Positions 9,684 through 22,639 are shown, numbered from the stretch's first letter. The stretch is DNA of 64,000 bases from Trichobilharzia szidati (GCA_944472155.2 OX235271.1:20839710-20903709), one strand, 5' to 3'. Numbers and translations are program-made. Notes: generated from the letters alone by a model not told the origin.

Positions 9684-12431
9684 ATGGCTGTAGAAGGTAA
9701 CCTTAGGAATGGCACCAAAACACCTTACTCTGTAGTCACAAGGGCTTCAGCCAGAGAGGGCAAAAACCCAGGGACATCAACCCAAAGTCGCATACCCATC
9801 CTAAAGACTCGTGTAGGACTCGGCTGTCCTGATACTATGCCTGCATTGCCACGGTCTGGTACTGAAACGGCACGGGCAATACTAGGGGGACAGGATACTA
9901 CACCTGCATCAACTGAAAGCCAATGTGTGAAATAAAACGAACCTAAAAGGAAACGCTCAAGAGGTCATAAGACCTCGAAGGCGTCACCAAGTAAGGGAGA
10001 CGAATGCCAGGCGTGCAATATCATTGTTTCTAAAGCTGACTCAGCGTTCGAATGCAATTTTTGCAAACGGTGGGTGCACTGCCGCTGCGACAAAGAGGTA
10101 CCGAAAGCATACTAAGAGTTTATGAGAAATAACCCGTGCCCGTGGTTTTGGTACATCTGTCCACTCTGTCGCCCTGGCATAGTCACACAGAGCATGTCTG
10201 TGGATAGCAGGAACAACACTCCGCCCCTGTGTCCCAACACGGCCTTATGTAGCTCCCCGCCTGCTAACATTTGTTCGTTTAATATTTCTCCAGAAACTAT
10301 ACACAGAAACAAAGTTATTCCGACACCTATAAGACTATACACGCAGGTTGACTGGGACTTGTATCAGGACTTGATTAGATACTCTAATTGGGATTCCCAC
10401 TTTACCAATGACTCCTTAGACGAAGTCCTTAAAAACTTCTATGACAATATACAGTCGGTTAATGATGTCATAGCGCCTGTGAAACTGATTAAATTCAAAA
10501 TTCCTCAAGGTGATTTTATTCCAATATCATTAAGAAGAAGTTTGCGGAAGCATTCATTAAGTTACTACAGACATGACGACTTATCGTCGTTATTAGCTAT
10601 CAAAACAATCCTCATTAGAATCCATGAGTTAAAAAATCTAAGTCTTAGAAATAAAGAGACGCGGGCAATTCAGTCGCCACATAACACTGGAGAAATAGCC
10701 AAACTCTTCAAAAGTAGGTTAACTAACTCCAAATCAACATATCTAAAAATAATACACCTAGGTGGCATTACTCACGAAAGTGATGAGGATATATGTGAGG
10801 TGTTTAGCAAGCACTTTGCCAAATTGTACACTCTAGAAAACGACCAGGATATAGATTTCCCTCGTAAAACAGAAAAGTGTTTAAGCGATGTAGTCTTTAA
10901 CGCCCAAGAAATCGATAAAGCTACCACAACTCTTAAGCTTACTAATACTCCCGGCCCAGATGGAATGTCTTCTGTCCTCTTAAAAAAGGGTGGAAATGAC
11001 ATGAATATGCTTCTTCTCAAGATATTTTCAACTTCGATAAGGAGTGGAACATATCCAAATAGCTGGAAGAAATCTTACGTTGTACCCATTCACAAAACCG
11101 GGCCTTTAGCGGACATAGATAATTACCGCCCCATCAACATTACTTCCGTAGTTTCACGTGTGATGGAAAAGATTATAAAGAAGCAAATTGTTCAGTTTTT
11201 GCTCTCGAATGACTTAATATCCGCCTTCCAATACGGTTTCCTAAATAGAAGATCGTGCATTACTTGCCAATTAGATTATTTCGACCACATTACTGAGTGT
11301 GTAGACAAAGGTCGTTCGGCAGCAACATTATTTCTAGACGTTAGGAAAGCTTTTGACAAGGTCCCACATAAGAGACTCATATTGAAACTCCTATCTTATG
11401 GAATAAGTGGAAGGCTACTTGAGTGGATAACTTCTTTTCATACAGGAAGAGAACAGTTAGTTAAAGTTAACCATCACTTATCAACATCCAAACCGATAAC
11501 CAGCGGCGTGATACAAGGTAGTGTTCTTGGCCCTACCCTATTCATTGTATTCATAAATGATATTGTTTCTATGATCAAGTATGGCAAGCCATACCTCTTT
11601 GCAGACGACCTCAAAGTTGTATATGATTTCGACTATAACGATATGAATATTGTTAGTAAAATCCAAGAAGACCTAAATAGTCTATGTAATTGGAGTGAAA
11701 AGTGGCAGTTAATGTTCAATCCAGCTAAATCTGGGATAACATACTTCGGACGTTGGAAACCTAGCATGTGTCTATACATGTACGGTGACCTTGTCTCAAA
11801 CACGAACACAGTCACAGATCTCGGGGTAACATACTCAGATCTTACCTTTACTGAACATGCAAATAAGGTGGTATCTGATTGTAAACGTCTAACCGGCTTT
11901 GTGCTACGCAACTTTTACACCCCAGAAGCCAGATTAGCCATATATAAGATATGCATTCGCCCCAAACTTGAATACTGTGCCCACTTATACAGTAGCTTTA
12001 AATAAGCAGACAGAAAAAAAGTTGAAAGTGTCCAAAGATTCCTCACGAAACGCATATTAGGTTATGACCAGCAAATAGAATACCTTGACAGATGTATTCG
12101 ACTGGACTTAGAACCCTTATGGTTAAGGAGAGTGAAGTGCAATTTATTTCTCTTATTCAAAGTTATAAGAAAGCACTGTAGCAGTAACTCGTCTATAACC
12201 TGGGCTAATCCTAAATCGTATGGACTACGCAACCATAACTGCCTTCTCAAGGTTAACACCCATAAGCTCACCACTAGAGCTAACTTCTTCACCATTAAAT
12301 ATTGCAAACTTTGGAACCAACTACCCTCTGAGATTAGATCCTGTGAAAGGCCTGACAGTTTCAAAAGGAGCCTAGAAAAACATATTAACATGTCCACCCT
12401 AGCCCTTCTAAATGATCTCAACTGCTGGTAG
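9684..12431 (+). pseudogene. CR1-like element: PHD-finger ORF1 joined in frame to reverse transcriptase, endonuclease lost
   Basis: One reading frame runs 915 codons with only three stops (TAA at 9933, 10113 and 12003). Residues about 105-165 form a C4HC3 PHD-type zinc finger: CQAC, CNFC, WVHCRC, then ICPLC. PHD fingers occur in ORF1 of some CR1/L3 elements. Only about 50 residues later the frame enters ORF2 just before the RT (VDWDLYQDLIRYSNW), followed by YRPINIT, FLDVRKAFD, SGVIQGSVLGP, FADDLKVVYDF and the CR1 C-terminal region. The AP endonuclease and the rest of ORF1 are absent. An in-frame internal deletion explains this best. Three nonsense codons and no frameshift mean it is a pseudogene unless the stops are read through. 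It belongs to a different CR1 subfamily from 2890-7980. Confidence 0.85.
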
Positions 12432-13940
12432 AGTGGTGAAACCATGACATTTCAATATTTAACTACAGACCGTACACTAGTTCCTAGACTAACCTAATAA
12501 TACTTAGTAATTATGCATGTTCAATACTTGAAATTAGATTATCATTAAAATACTTAAAATGATTACTTACGCAGCAAATGTTCTCTTAGTTTATCACTCT
12601 TATTTCCCTTATAACATTCAGTTTTTGAGCCTAATGTATTCTTTGATAATACGAATTATAACACTGATTACACTCTTATTATACATAGATTGATTTACTT
12701 TACGACTACCTGTAAGACTCACTAACTTTCTGTAGTATTGTTAACCAAATGCTGAAATTTTGTTGGTTCTGCTAATATCTTTTTATAATATATGTAGACA
12801 GGTTACTTTGCAATGTCAAATGTTTACTATATATAAAACTGTCATGATAATTTAGTACACTTGGTCCTGCCAACCGACCTTACCTTCAGTTCATACTACC
12901 TATATTGAACCCTAACTATATTGTTCTGCTGAATCTTGCTCCACTATTCACAAAACCTATTCTTGTTATTCTTCAAGGTTTTGACTTCTTATAAAGTAAT
13001 CTGTTCATTAGGACGCATGCATACATATATAATATGTTCATAAAGATGTACGCGGGGACCTATTGGAAGCACTCATTAAGAAAGCTAGGGAGATGGAATA
13101 TGGGGTACGAACATGTCTGGTACCAAGCAATATATTTGCGGTAACCATAATAATCATAGTCTCAGAGCCTAACATCAAAAAAGGTGGGAGGGTGGAGTTA
13201 GCTGATCAGTAGATATGGTGGGGGTCACTAAAGTGAATCGCCCCATTCTGCAGGAACAGCATTAAAAAATTTGAAGGCTCGAGATATTTCTGATTTTTAG
13301 GAGGGCTTAAATCTTTATCTTGAAAAAGATAACAATGAAAGCCTTGACAGATCATGCTTCTACCTTTAAATATATACCATTCACCCAGCCTATTGTTGAG
13401 ATGCGACCATGTGGGATCTGCTCAGATTTATGGGGCATCTTATAAATTAACTTGCTGTCTATCGTCAGATCTTTTCATACCACTCCACAATGTCTTATCT
13501 CATTTATTTTCTGACAACGTCTTTACTTGATCCTCATTTTACTCCATTAAACTTAACATCTTATAGCTCTTCATTACTTATTATACTCCTACTCTCTGAA
13601 GGGTACGGTTGTGCACTAAATGCACAAAAAGGTATAAAATAAAAACAACTGGCATGAGGATAATTGTATTAAAACCAAAAGTGGATATCATGATAGTTTG
13701 TGATATATCTGTAGCATTATACATTGCAAATGAATGTTGTTACCCTAGGGTGTTTCCTTTATTAATGCATTTATTAATGATACTTGCACTTACCTATTTC
13801 ATTACAATTTAATGATTCACCTCAGCACTTTAATTTTTCTAAAACAGATTCCAATCCCTTGTAAAAGGTGTACTTACCTCAATATTGGCTGGTTATCGTA
13901 TGCCTACAACCACGGGATGAAAACGGAACGAAGTCGATTT
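12432..13940. other. No gene seen; probably CR1 3' tail then unassigned sequence
   Basis: AT-rich DNA. The first few hundred bases may be 3' untranslated sequence of the preceding element. An open stretch at 13609-13812 has no recognisable protein character. Confidence 0.4.
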
Positions 13941-13944
13941 TCCC

Positions 13945-14162
13945 ACTCAACCTGGAGGACAACTGTACAATTCAATAACTATACGGACTAATTCAGAAAA
14001 TGAGTGTATTATATGTATCGAATATTTAACAGTTGAAATACGATTAACTTGTAGACAATCTACGATTTGATATTATATCATACTTGATCGTGCCTGTAAA
14101 AATGGCATGCATTTTCATGTAAATTTGTAAATTTATACGAAATACATTATTATTAAAAAATA
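13945..14162 (+). repeat. About 215-base SINE-like repeat, copy 1
   Basis: Shares with 15511-15737 the blocks AATGAGTGTATT, TTAACTTGTAGACAATC and CTTGATCGTGCCTGTAAAAATGG, then an (ATT)n-type tail. It sits immediately before the ORF1 frame at 14166. I see no clear box A/box B, so it could be a SINE or the 3' end of an autonomous non-LTR element. Confidence 0.65.
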
Positions 14163-14165
14163 ACA

Positions 14166-15308
14166 TTGCCAAAACTTGGCACAGACAGTAAGAAGGACAC
14201 TCCAGTCCTACTGACTGAAAATACCAATTTTCACAAGGTGAAGATTCAAAAGGTTGAACCCAAAACATCAAGGAAAGATAGAATTAGAGAGGCGCCACTT
14301 GCATCCACAAGCAAGCTTGGCAACACAATAAAGGCTGACCAGAACCCTATGAAGCCTAAAGTTGCTGATGCCGCAAAGGAATACGAGAAGCCAAAGGCCA
14401 AACCTAAGTCTGAGGTTAATCCGTCTAATTCGCTCATCCTCTTTAACGTACCCGTGAGCAAGGACAGCTTGCTTGAACAGCGTGCCCTGTTTGATCAGGA
14501 ACAGTGGTCCAACCTGTGCAATAAACTAGGTCTGAATATTAGTTCAGTGAAATTGTGCGGGCTGTACAGGGGTGTCCACACACCTCAAGGTAAGCCACCC
14601 CCATTACGGGTTACACGGGACTCTACCGAAGAGGCCGAGAAGGTACTATTGATGGCTCAGGTACTAGCCATCGACAGAAGCTCGAACATAAGGGTGAGAC
14701 AAGACAGACCATGGGCTGTCAGACAAATGGCGAGGGAGTCACGGGAACTTTTGCCTTCTACCTCTATGGTGGTACACGGTGTTCCGGAGCTGGAAACGGT
14801 CACTGCCTGTGAAAAACACATGCATGACGTACAGCAGTGGAGATGGCTGTCGTTTCAGATGGCCCTTGGCGCTTCTGGAGCCATCTCCGTTTACCAACTA
14901 CTCCGCCCCGCTCATCTCACACTGATTAGCTCCCCAAAGCTGCTAAGTGTCCTATTCAACTCCCCAGAGCAGTTGGCCATAGCACTTCAACGGTGGTATG
15001 AGATCAAGGGGAAAATAGGAGGACACATCCGATGCTGCGAAAGCAGACCTCGAACCATGAGGAGGCAGCAAACGGAGACTTTAATACGTCCCCAAGCTTC
15101 AGTGACACTCGAGCGATGCAGTTCTGAGGATAACAGTCTGTGTCACCCAAGTGTCCTGCCTAAATCCATGGGAAAAACCACAACGGGCCGGTTCCACCGG
15201 AACTGGCCAACTAGTCCCAACATTAAGTCCCCTACCAGCAGACAGCTTCACGTCAACTACCCCACAACACGCTGTGGTTGTAAGACTCACTGTCAGCTGC
15301 CTATATAG
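14166..15308 (+). CDS. ORF1 of a second CR1-like retrotransposon
   Basis: A 380-residue open frame. The N-terminal 100 residues are Lys/Pro rich (e.g. KPKAKPKSEV). The section NSLILFNVPVSKDSLLEQ (about 90-110), followed by KLCGLYRG and PPPLRVTRDSTEEA, resembles the RRM-like fold of non-LTR ORF1 proteins. The last 70 residues become Arg/Ser/Thr rich and overlap, in another frame, the start of the endonuclease frame (15151-15516). No zinc finger is visible. The first codon in this frame is not an ATG, so the true start may have been lost to the repeat inserted just upstream, and the C-terminal end may be altered by a frameshift. Confidence 0.6.
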   Translation: MPKLGTDSKKDTPVLLTENTNFHKVKIQKVEPKTSRKDRIREAPLASTSKLGNTIKADQNPMKPKVADAAKEYEKPKAKPKSEVNPSNSLILFNVPVSKDSLLEQRALFDQEQWSNLCNKLGLNISSVKLCGLYRGVHTPQGKPPPLRVTRDSTEEAEKVLLMAQVLAIDRSSNIRVRQDRPWAVRQMARESRELLPSTSMVVHGVPELETVTACEKHMHDVQQWRWLSFQMALGASGAISVYQLLRPAHLTLISSPKLLSVLFNSPEQLAIALQRWYEIKGKIGGHIRCCESRPRTMRRQQTETLIRPQASVTLERCSSEDNSLCHPSVLPKSMGKTTTGRFHRNWPTSPNIKSPTSRQLHVNYPTTRCGCKTHCQLPI

Positions 15309-16650
15309 CAATGTGAGGGGACTGAGAGGAAAAATAGGTGAACTCCGAAATCTCCAAGCACACCTACAACTGAAAATGATCATTCTCACCGAAACATGGC
15401 TAACCCCCACTATCGCCGATAATGAAATCAGTATAGGTGATATGGTTTTGGTCAGGAGAGACAGGGGTAATAAGGAAGGAGGGGGAGTTGCCATATACTT
15501 TTCCTGCGCATCCTAGAGGACTATTGTTTAATTCAATGATGATATCACATGGGTCAGACAATGAGTGTATTTATATATCTATCAAATGTTTAGCTGTTCA
15601 AACATTATTAACTTGTAGACAATCCACTATTTGTCATTATATCATACTTGATCGTGCCTGTAAAAATGGCATGCATTTTCATGTAAATTTATGTTTATAT
15701 GAAAATATAAATTATTATTATTATAAATGCGTGCGCGCAACGGACCCATCACTTATTGAACTCACAGACTCCAAATGGTGTCATTTCACCGTAGGCCACA
15801 CCAAGCATTTACTTGGTGGCATCTACCGATCTCCCACCTGTGGGGCAGAGCACAATCAGCTACTGCTCAGCACTATCACAGGGATACGAGACTTGGGCTA
15901 TGACCAAATCACCATTGCTGGAGATTTCAACGCCCCATCACTGAACCTTGGCTCGGGGTATGCTAAGGGAAAATTCGGCCGAAATATACTGCAAGCTATT
16001 CGGAACGCGGGACTGACTGAGAATGTTGGAGACGACACTAGGTGGGGCCCTAGTGGAAAGTCGTCAAAACTAGACTACATTCTAACTAGTGACCAACTAC
16101 TTGTCGAAAAGGTCCAGATCATGACTCCTCTAGGAAGTAGTGACCATGCAGTCATAGGTTTCGACCTCGTTCTCCGTGAGCACTTGTAGTGGGACGCTAC
16201 GCAACCACATCTGTGTTATAGCAAGGCTGACTATGCTGAAATGCGGAGGCCCTTGTCCGATGCAGACTGGCCCTTAGCATGGGATGAGCTGTCTGTGGAT
16301 GAACACTGGGAAGCGGTAAAAAAGATTATTCATGCAGTAATCTCGGATACCGTCCCTTTAGTCACAACACAGCCCAAAAGAAAGTCATCATGGTTAAAGA
16401 GAGGCACGCAGTGTATTCTGCAAGCAAAGTGGAAGGCTTGGTTTAAGTAGCGCATATCTAAAAGCCAGAACGACCATGATGCATACCTGGAACTCAGGAA
16501 CCGGTGCAATGCAAGAGTCAGGAGCGACAGGAGGTCATTCCAGGCTAACCTCGCTAAACCCGAAGAATTTGTACAGATTCATGTCGGAAAGAAAACCAAC
16601 CAACCAGGGGGCATGCGCCTTAGTAGACAGATTTCTGCTGAGAGTGTTAC
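15151..16650 (+). pseudogene. CR1-like ORF2 endonuclease, split by a repeat and truncated before the RT
   Basis: The first part (to about 15510) reads CLYSNVRGLRGKIGEL, TETWLTPT and RRDRGNKEGGGVAIYF, typical of an AP endonuclease N terminus. A roughly 225-base repeat then interrupts it. From about 15738 the domain resumes with HLLGGIYRSP, ITIAGDFNAPS and LGSSDHAVIGF, so catalytic Asn and His motifs are present. After a stop at 16187-16189 the frame continues through YSKADYAEM and KRKSSWLKRG with further stops. Similarity fades by about 16650, before any RT motif. The element is dead; without the insertion and stops the endonuclease domain would be complete. Confidence 0.75.
15511..15737 (+). 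mobile_element. SINE-like repeat (copy 2) inserted in the endonuclease frame
   Basis: Same family as 13945-14162, with the CTTGATCGTGCCTGTAAAAATGG block and a poly-ATT tail (15712-15725). The host element reads GCGCA before the insertion and GCGTGCGCGCA after it, hinting at a short target duplication that cannot be fixed exactly. It interrupts the endonuclease between GGGVAIYF and the later motifs. Confidence 0.7.
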
Positions 16651-19265
16651 CTTGTTGTAAAGTGATGAAAAGCCGTCAAAGTTATGTCTGTTTTCCTTTC
16701 AGTATCGAAGTTGTATAAATTAGTTTGACTGCATTAAATAATTGATAAGTTCCATAAGCCCGCCATCACCTGTGTTTATGACTAAATCGTGGTATCCATG
16801 TGATATACTTGTTTAATGTTGCGTAGTCTTTTGAATAAGTTTATGGTGTACTTATTATAATTCCGATTATTAAACTATAGTACATCCAGGTTTTCATGTT
16901 CTACTAAGCACTAGCGCTGTACTCGGTCAAAGACGAACAACGCTGTATCAAGAAGCACAAGTAAAAAGATGTATTGTTAACGAAATCAAATTTCAAACAA
17001 CGCGAGACAAACGCGGAATGTGCATAGCCCCGGATAGTATGTAACAAACAAAAAGCAGTTTTCAACAATACAACGGCAAGTATTCCACAAGCATGTGTAA
17101 AATTAATTTCAATAAGCGTATAACAAGCGTACATGAATTAGTTTAATAGGCGTACAGTTAGACTACAAAATCACCAAAATAGGGGAAACTAGAAATAAAT
17201 ATCCACCCCCTAACTTTGAACACACAACTGAAAAGTTATTTGGTTTGCTTAAAAAAACAGGATTTTCTGTTGACGGAGTATATCCTCCCGCCACGGAGTA
17301 TGATCAGCACTTCCGGTAGTGGGTGAGAACTCATAGATATTTTCCAATCCATAATGTAAATCATGTCTTCTCCGGCCACACTTGGGCATTTACAGATTAT
17401 GATAATAAAGTGGAGGATTACAGGCAAGCATGTGTCTCCCGGTTAGTTTTCTTGGGAAAACTCACACATGTATTGCTTTCTTACTAGACCAAATGGACAT
17501 CGATTGATAATACTGCAGCTCATTAACCTAGACGCCGATAAGCCTATACTTAATGGTATCGTTATTAATAACAGTGTGTGATGACTTTGTATTCCGACTG
17601 AATTAAGCGAACAGTTTGTAAAACTTATGATCTGTATGTGAGGGATAAGACTACAACATTTACTGCAACATATGCCGAATAAAACTGTGATGGCTCTACA
17701 GCTGCATGTAATTGGATCATTGTGGTGACTGATAATTCCTATTACTGTATCCTCCATACGTTCATTGTTATCTATTTCTACATGCTGTATGTAAATGAAA
17801 CGAATAATTGTGTTCAGTGTTTCTGATTTTCGTTCTCTCTGTTTTATTCCTTGAATAGTGGTATTCGGCCACCACAGATTACAATCGTTCCCGAGATCTA
17901 TGATAAGGAATCTAGTTTTTCATGTTTGCATTCTTGGTCAGTATCGTCTTCCAGATATTAACAGTGGCAGTGGGCTATTAAGAAGCTGAAACAGGAAATT
18001 TCACTCAAGCTCCAGCTTCAGAACACTTATGCTTGTACTTGCGCAACCATACAATGGGTTAGAAAAGAAATGGTCCTAAAATCCACTATGAAAAAATCTA
18101 CATAGAGGTGGATGACAGAAACTCTGCTTGTTGAATTGTCCTGTAATATATTCGGTAGAAGTGATGAACCATTTCTACTGAACATGTGGAAAATTCTACA
18201 TTCTCTACGGAGAACAGAAGTGAAGGATCAGAACCAGCAATCCAAGTTTCAGGGCTGTAGAATAATGTTTCGTTTGATTATAGGAAATAAACTGTGTTTG
18301 GAACATTATCCAGTGGGTCAAGCTGTTTCAGAGGACTATCGATCTAGTAAATGAAATGACATTGCTCTGCATACTACTACGATGTTCAACATTTACAGAC
18401 ATGTCAAAAATTAAAGTGAATAGTTTCCACCTCGTTGACACCTCAGGTAGTATGCAGCAAAGTTAGGGATTAGTTATCTAAGTGAACGAGCTCAATAAAA
18501 ACCTCTAAGTGGCTAATCAGAATAAAATAGGCTGATAAAAGTGAAAGGCAATATGTATGTGAAGAAAACTTTTCAAGGATCTTAAAAGCAGTGAACTAGA
18601 TATTTTTCACTAAAATGTTGAAACAGCAACTCCCCACTCCTAATAAGAGTGACCCTGTCTATCGAAATGACTATCGCCAGGAGTTTGATTTAAGACTAGA
18701 ATTCGATTGGGGTTAATGTATAGCTAGAGTCCACTTGGAATTCGATTAAGTTCAAAGCTGCGAGTTAGAGTGTGGTCACCATAAGTTAGAGTTAGGTTGA
18801 AGTAGTGGTTAAGAATTATTGTTTTGTGGCTCAGTTCATGGCATCTTGCTAGATGATATCCTCTACCTAAATACTTTCCAGTATTCGTTACTTTTGGTAG
18901 ACTTGATTATTCTGCGATGACCTCATAATTACCTAGACAAATTCTAGTTAGTCGCTTCAAGATGGCTCACGCTCGTGTTCTCCTAAATCCTAATTCTTGA
19001 ACTTTACGCAGAATGATACAGGTGTGAGCTGGAATACAGTTGGGGTATGGGGTGAACAAAAACTCAGTATACTGCCTCATGAAGTTTAGAAAGCGTGATT
19101 CATACTTGATCAAAAATTAACACAAATGTCTTGTGAAAAGGACGGCTAAGATTGGTTATCGATTCCTTTTTCATCTTAAATTTCATCCAACTCCTACAAT
19201 TTCTAGGTGCTGCATAGGATGACACAGATTTGCCACCAATAAACCACTATTGAGGACCGAGAAGC
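16651..19265. other. No recognised gene or element
   Basis: About 2.6 kb of AT-rich DNA. Minus-strand open stretches at 17236-17427 and 17443-17757 show no known motif. A few TTAGAGTTAGGTTGAAG-like words occur near 18785. Old element remains are likely but cannot be assigned. Confidence 0.35.
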
Positions 19266-19269
19266 ATGA

Positions 19270-20420
19270 GTTTTTGAGTAAAATGGTGCCCATAAAGGGC
19301 CGGATGGTTGTATCAGCATCGGATACCACAGGGCTTCGTCGCTTCATTTAGTGTCGCTGCTTGTGAAAAAATGAAGCCCCTTGGCTTAAAGCCTGTTGAG
19401 GATGAAATATTCAGGGCTTTCTGTCGGATTTCGACTCCGCTGCTATTTTTGTAGGCATCCAGGAACCGACGGCGAAGACGACGCCTAAGAGGGCACTGTC
19501 GAGAGTTTTAACGAAAGCTATCTATGACGGCTGGCGCGCAATTTGTGCACAAATATCGTGGGAGAGGGTCGTCCGGTGATTGATTTCCAAGCTTAACAGC
19601 CCGGCCGGCAGACATGAAGTTTAGCAAAAGCTTAGGAGCCTAGTGTTTGGTGCAGATTCGGATTTGCTTGCCTTGGAAGTAGGGCTGAAAAGTTTGTAGC
19701 GTGTCTTACCAGCATTGGATGAAGATTCAAAAGCGCAGCTGCCACCCTCCCACTTTGTAAAAAGTGTCTATACTGCTGTCTCTAACAATCTGTTGTGACT
19801 AAATGCCACCTGTCCTAAGGACACAAACGAATTGGTGATAGTCACATTGTAATGAGTGTGTCTTGCGGTTGCACCACTGATCAACAAATCTGAAGGTGTC
19901 TACAAGGTGGGACAGCATCTCAGAGAGACGCAGAAACGGGCGTTAGCAATTGGAACAAGGGTGCAGCAGACTGGTTATTGTGTCGCTTGTGGTTGAACAG
20001 ATCACTGGCAGATAAATTGCTAGAAAATGAGAAGCAACAGTTTTAAATGATATAATATCCCTTCTTTAATGGGTATTTAGAAGTCATAAGATTGGTAGAA
20101 ACTGGGGCTGTATATGCAAGAATACGAGTAGATGGACTTGAACCAGTCCGTTTGATGGACTCCCTAGCAGTTATCTCATGCGTTAAGAATAGTGTAGGGA
20201 AATAAAACTGCGCACATTGGCCATTCAGATTGTAGTGAGACACGCATTACGGATTCTCGGCGTTTCAGGCTGTTTCGTAGAAATTCGAACAGGAAAAATA
20301 CGATACACATCGGCTTCAACATTGGATACACATCAAGCGATCTTGGGAACCAACTTCTTGAGAGAAGGAAGAGCAAATAGAGACTTCCGTATAAGGCTTC
20401 TGCACTTACCATAACTGTAC
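19270..20420 (+). pseudogene. Degenerate gypsy-like gag/protease
   Basis: A zinc-knuckle-like string (CVACG, stop, TDHWQINC) near 19978-20022 is followed from about 20094 by MVETGAVYARIRVDGLEPV, then LMDSLAVISCV. This fits a retropepsin in which the expected D-T/S-G-A reads DSLA, so the active-site glycine is lost. After a frame break the tail VEIRTGKIRYTSASTLDTHQ (from about 20277) and AILGTNFLREG match the C-terminal half of gypsy-type proteases. The earlier part (19270-19960) may be gag but is too decayed to show motifs. No LTR was found next to it. Confidence 0.5.
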
Positions 20421-22600
20421 CGTCTCAGAAAATGCTGAGTGCTTCAGTAATCGTGCACTTTTTGTGTCCGAAAGAATTCTCTGCTTTCGACCTCAACTAA
20501 CTGCTATAATCCATAATGTCTTTTAATTACACGCTGCTTAGAACACTAGAAAACTTCACATCATGAAGATTTCCCCCCTTCTGCTGCTACGTAGACGAGA
20601 TTCGATTTGTTATGTCCTTATTAAGGTTGCTCAAGTAGTCCCTAATAATCCGACTGATACGCGAAGTTAGAATATTAAGTGCAGTGAGGTCAATTTCAGA
20701 GGATGATCAGTGACTTTCATGAAAATAGTTTTTGAAGTAGGATTCAGTAGTACTTGATGGCTAATGGGGTTGTTCTGATCCACTCACTCTCTTTTCGTGT
20801 ATTCAGAACGTCTAGTTATGTATATCTATGCTCGTGTGAGTAGAAGTATTATTGCTGCTTATTGGTGAAAAAACCGCGTTACTAACAGTCATGATCCGTT
20901 CAAATCATTCGATTGCGCCGACCATGACTCCTTAAATGAGAGGTGAGATTGTTGGGGAATGGCAGGTTCATGGATGAATTTGTGAAATTGTGTTAACGTG
21001 GAAGAGTTAAAAATACAAGAGGCAAGTTTAAATGTTGGGCGATGGCATCCAGTTAAGCTAAGCAAAATGAATCGTGTATTTGCGCCAAAACTTCGTAAAC
21101 CTGTTTGTCCCAATTTATTGTGATTTTCACCGCTACTGATAAAGTTATTTTCAGCCACGATCTCTTTTTTCCTCCTATTCACTGGGATGCCCAAGAACAA
21201 TGGCGTCCTCGTTGTCAGAGTTCTATGCCCCACCCTTCATAACTGCGCTGTTGTCAAGTGAATACCAGTTGAATTAAGCCACGATTGAGTAAACAGGGTG
21301 CTGTGAGTATCGGGCAAAATTTATCATTATACTTGATTTCCCTACTGCACACTTTGGTGCTTTTCCTGAGCGAGTGTCTCTCAAAACTCCTATCCTCCCA
21401 AAGATGAGAAGATTTGAAAAAATTGTTAGTTGCAGCGAAAGGTTATCCAGAGTGAAAATGCAGCACAGTTTCCAAAACAGAAAATCATTTGGGAACTTTC
21501 AATAAACGGCGGCAAAAATAAAACTGACGCAAGATTTTTTGAGTTGATGGCAGACTTTTCAGAACTATACACAGCACTTCCTCTCTTATGCCTTCTTCTT
21601 ATAATAATAATAGTATATTCTCATTTTTGTACATGAGGGACGCCAGTTTACAGGCATCATCAATATGATAAATTACATATACGATTAGTAAGCATATTTA
21701 ATAATAACAATTTAATAAAATACATATTTATTCCTACCTGTGTAGGACACACCAATTGTACAGGCATGGATAAGTATTATTTAAATTACATAAATTTGGT
21801 TTATGGTGAAATTACATGCGAAAAGGCAAATTTTTTCAGCTCGAGTTTATACTTCAATGAACAATCGAGCATTTGCAACAAGGATGTTTCGAATGTTTTA
21901 AGGACCTCTTTCCACTTGGATCGTCAACCTGAGAAGGAATGTAGGCGTACTGCTGTAAGTCCTACAATTCTTCAAGAGTAGCTCGTCAAAGCAGGATCCA
22001 CAAGATTCGATGTATTGATTGTACATATATTTGTGTTAAGTAATAGAGTGGGTTCCAATTAATCTAATTGTTAGTTAATTTTATAGTTGTCGCATTGTGT
22101 GAATCATCTTGTAATGTTATTGTAAGTACTTCTGAAGTCGTTTCTAGTCTTCGACAATTGTGAACGAACGAGTGGTGTTAGAGTCAGTGTACGCTATTTG
22201 ATACGTCGGGGAAGATGATTGTGCCAGAGTGACGTGAAGCAAGCAACACCCCGAGGACCAGATCAGTGGTGGTACTGTCGACAGAGAGCGAAGGAAAGTT
22301 CCGATCACTGAGAGAGATCCTACATGCCAGGGAGAGCGTACTGGTGTGACGTAGTATGCTTGTTGTTTGTCGGGCTTTTGTGCCTTTTAGCCTGGTCCAG
22401 GTTGGTCAAGGTTCTCGCATTGGCAGATCAGTTCAAGGTTATCGCCATGATGGAAAAAAAGGATTGAAGAGACGAGCAGCAGAGTACCAGAGAGGAAAGT
22501 AAAAGTATGTGGACATGAATAGGACCTTAATATATGTAAATCCGTTGTACATTACCATCTAGTAAACATATATATTTATTTATACTTAGTCCTTTTATGC
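20421..22600. other. No recognised gene; contains copy 2 of the 72-base repeat
   Basis: AT-rich. The repeat shared with 2180-2252 is at 21718-21792. A minus-strand open stretch at 20889-21233 has no known motif. Bases from about 22200 may belong to the 3' end of the CR1 copy that follows on the minus strand. Confidence 0.4.
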
Positions 22601-22639
22601 ATCTATGCAACTAATTTATTTATCGTTTATAGAGAACTT

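Noticed and set aside
17443..17757. 104-codon minus-strand frame
   Set aside because: Cys/Ser/Ile-rich with no recognisable motif and no splice or promoter context; a frame of this length is expected by chance here.
20889..21233. 114-codon minus-strand frame
   Set aside because: No motif, no codon pattern unlike its surroundings and no neighbour that would explain it.
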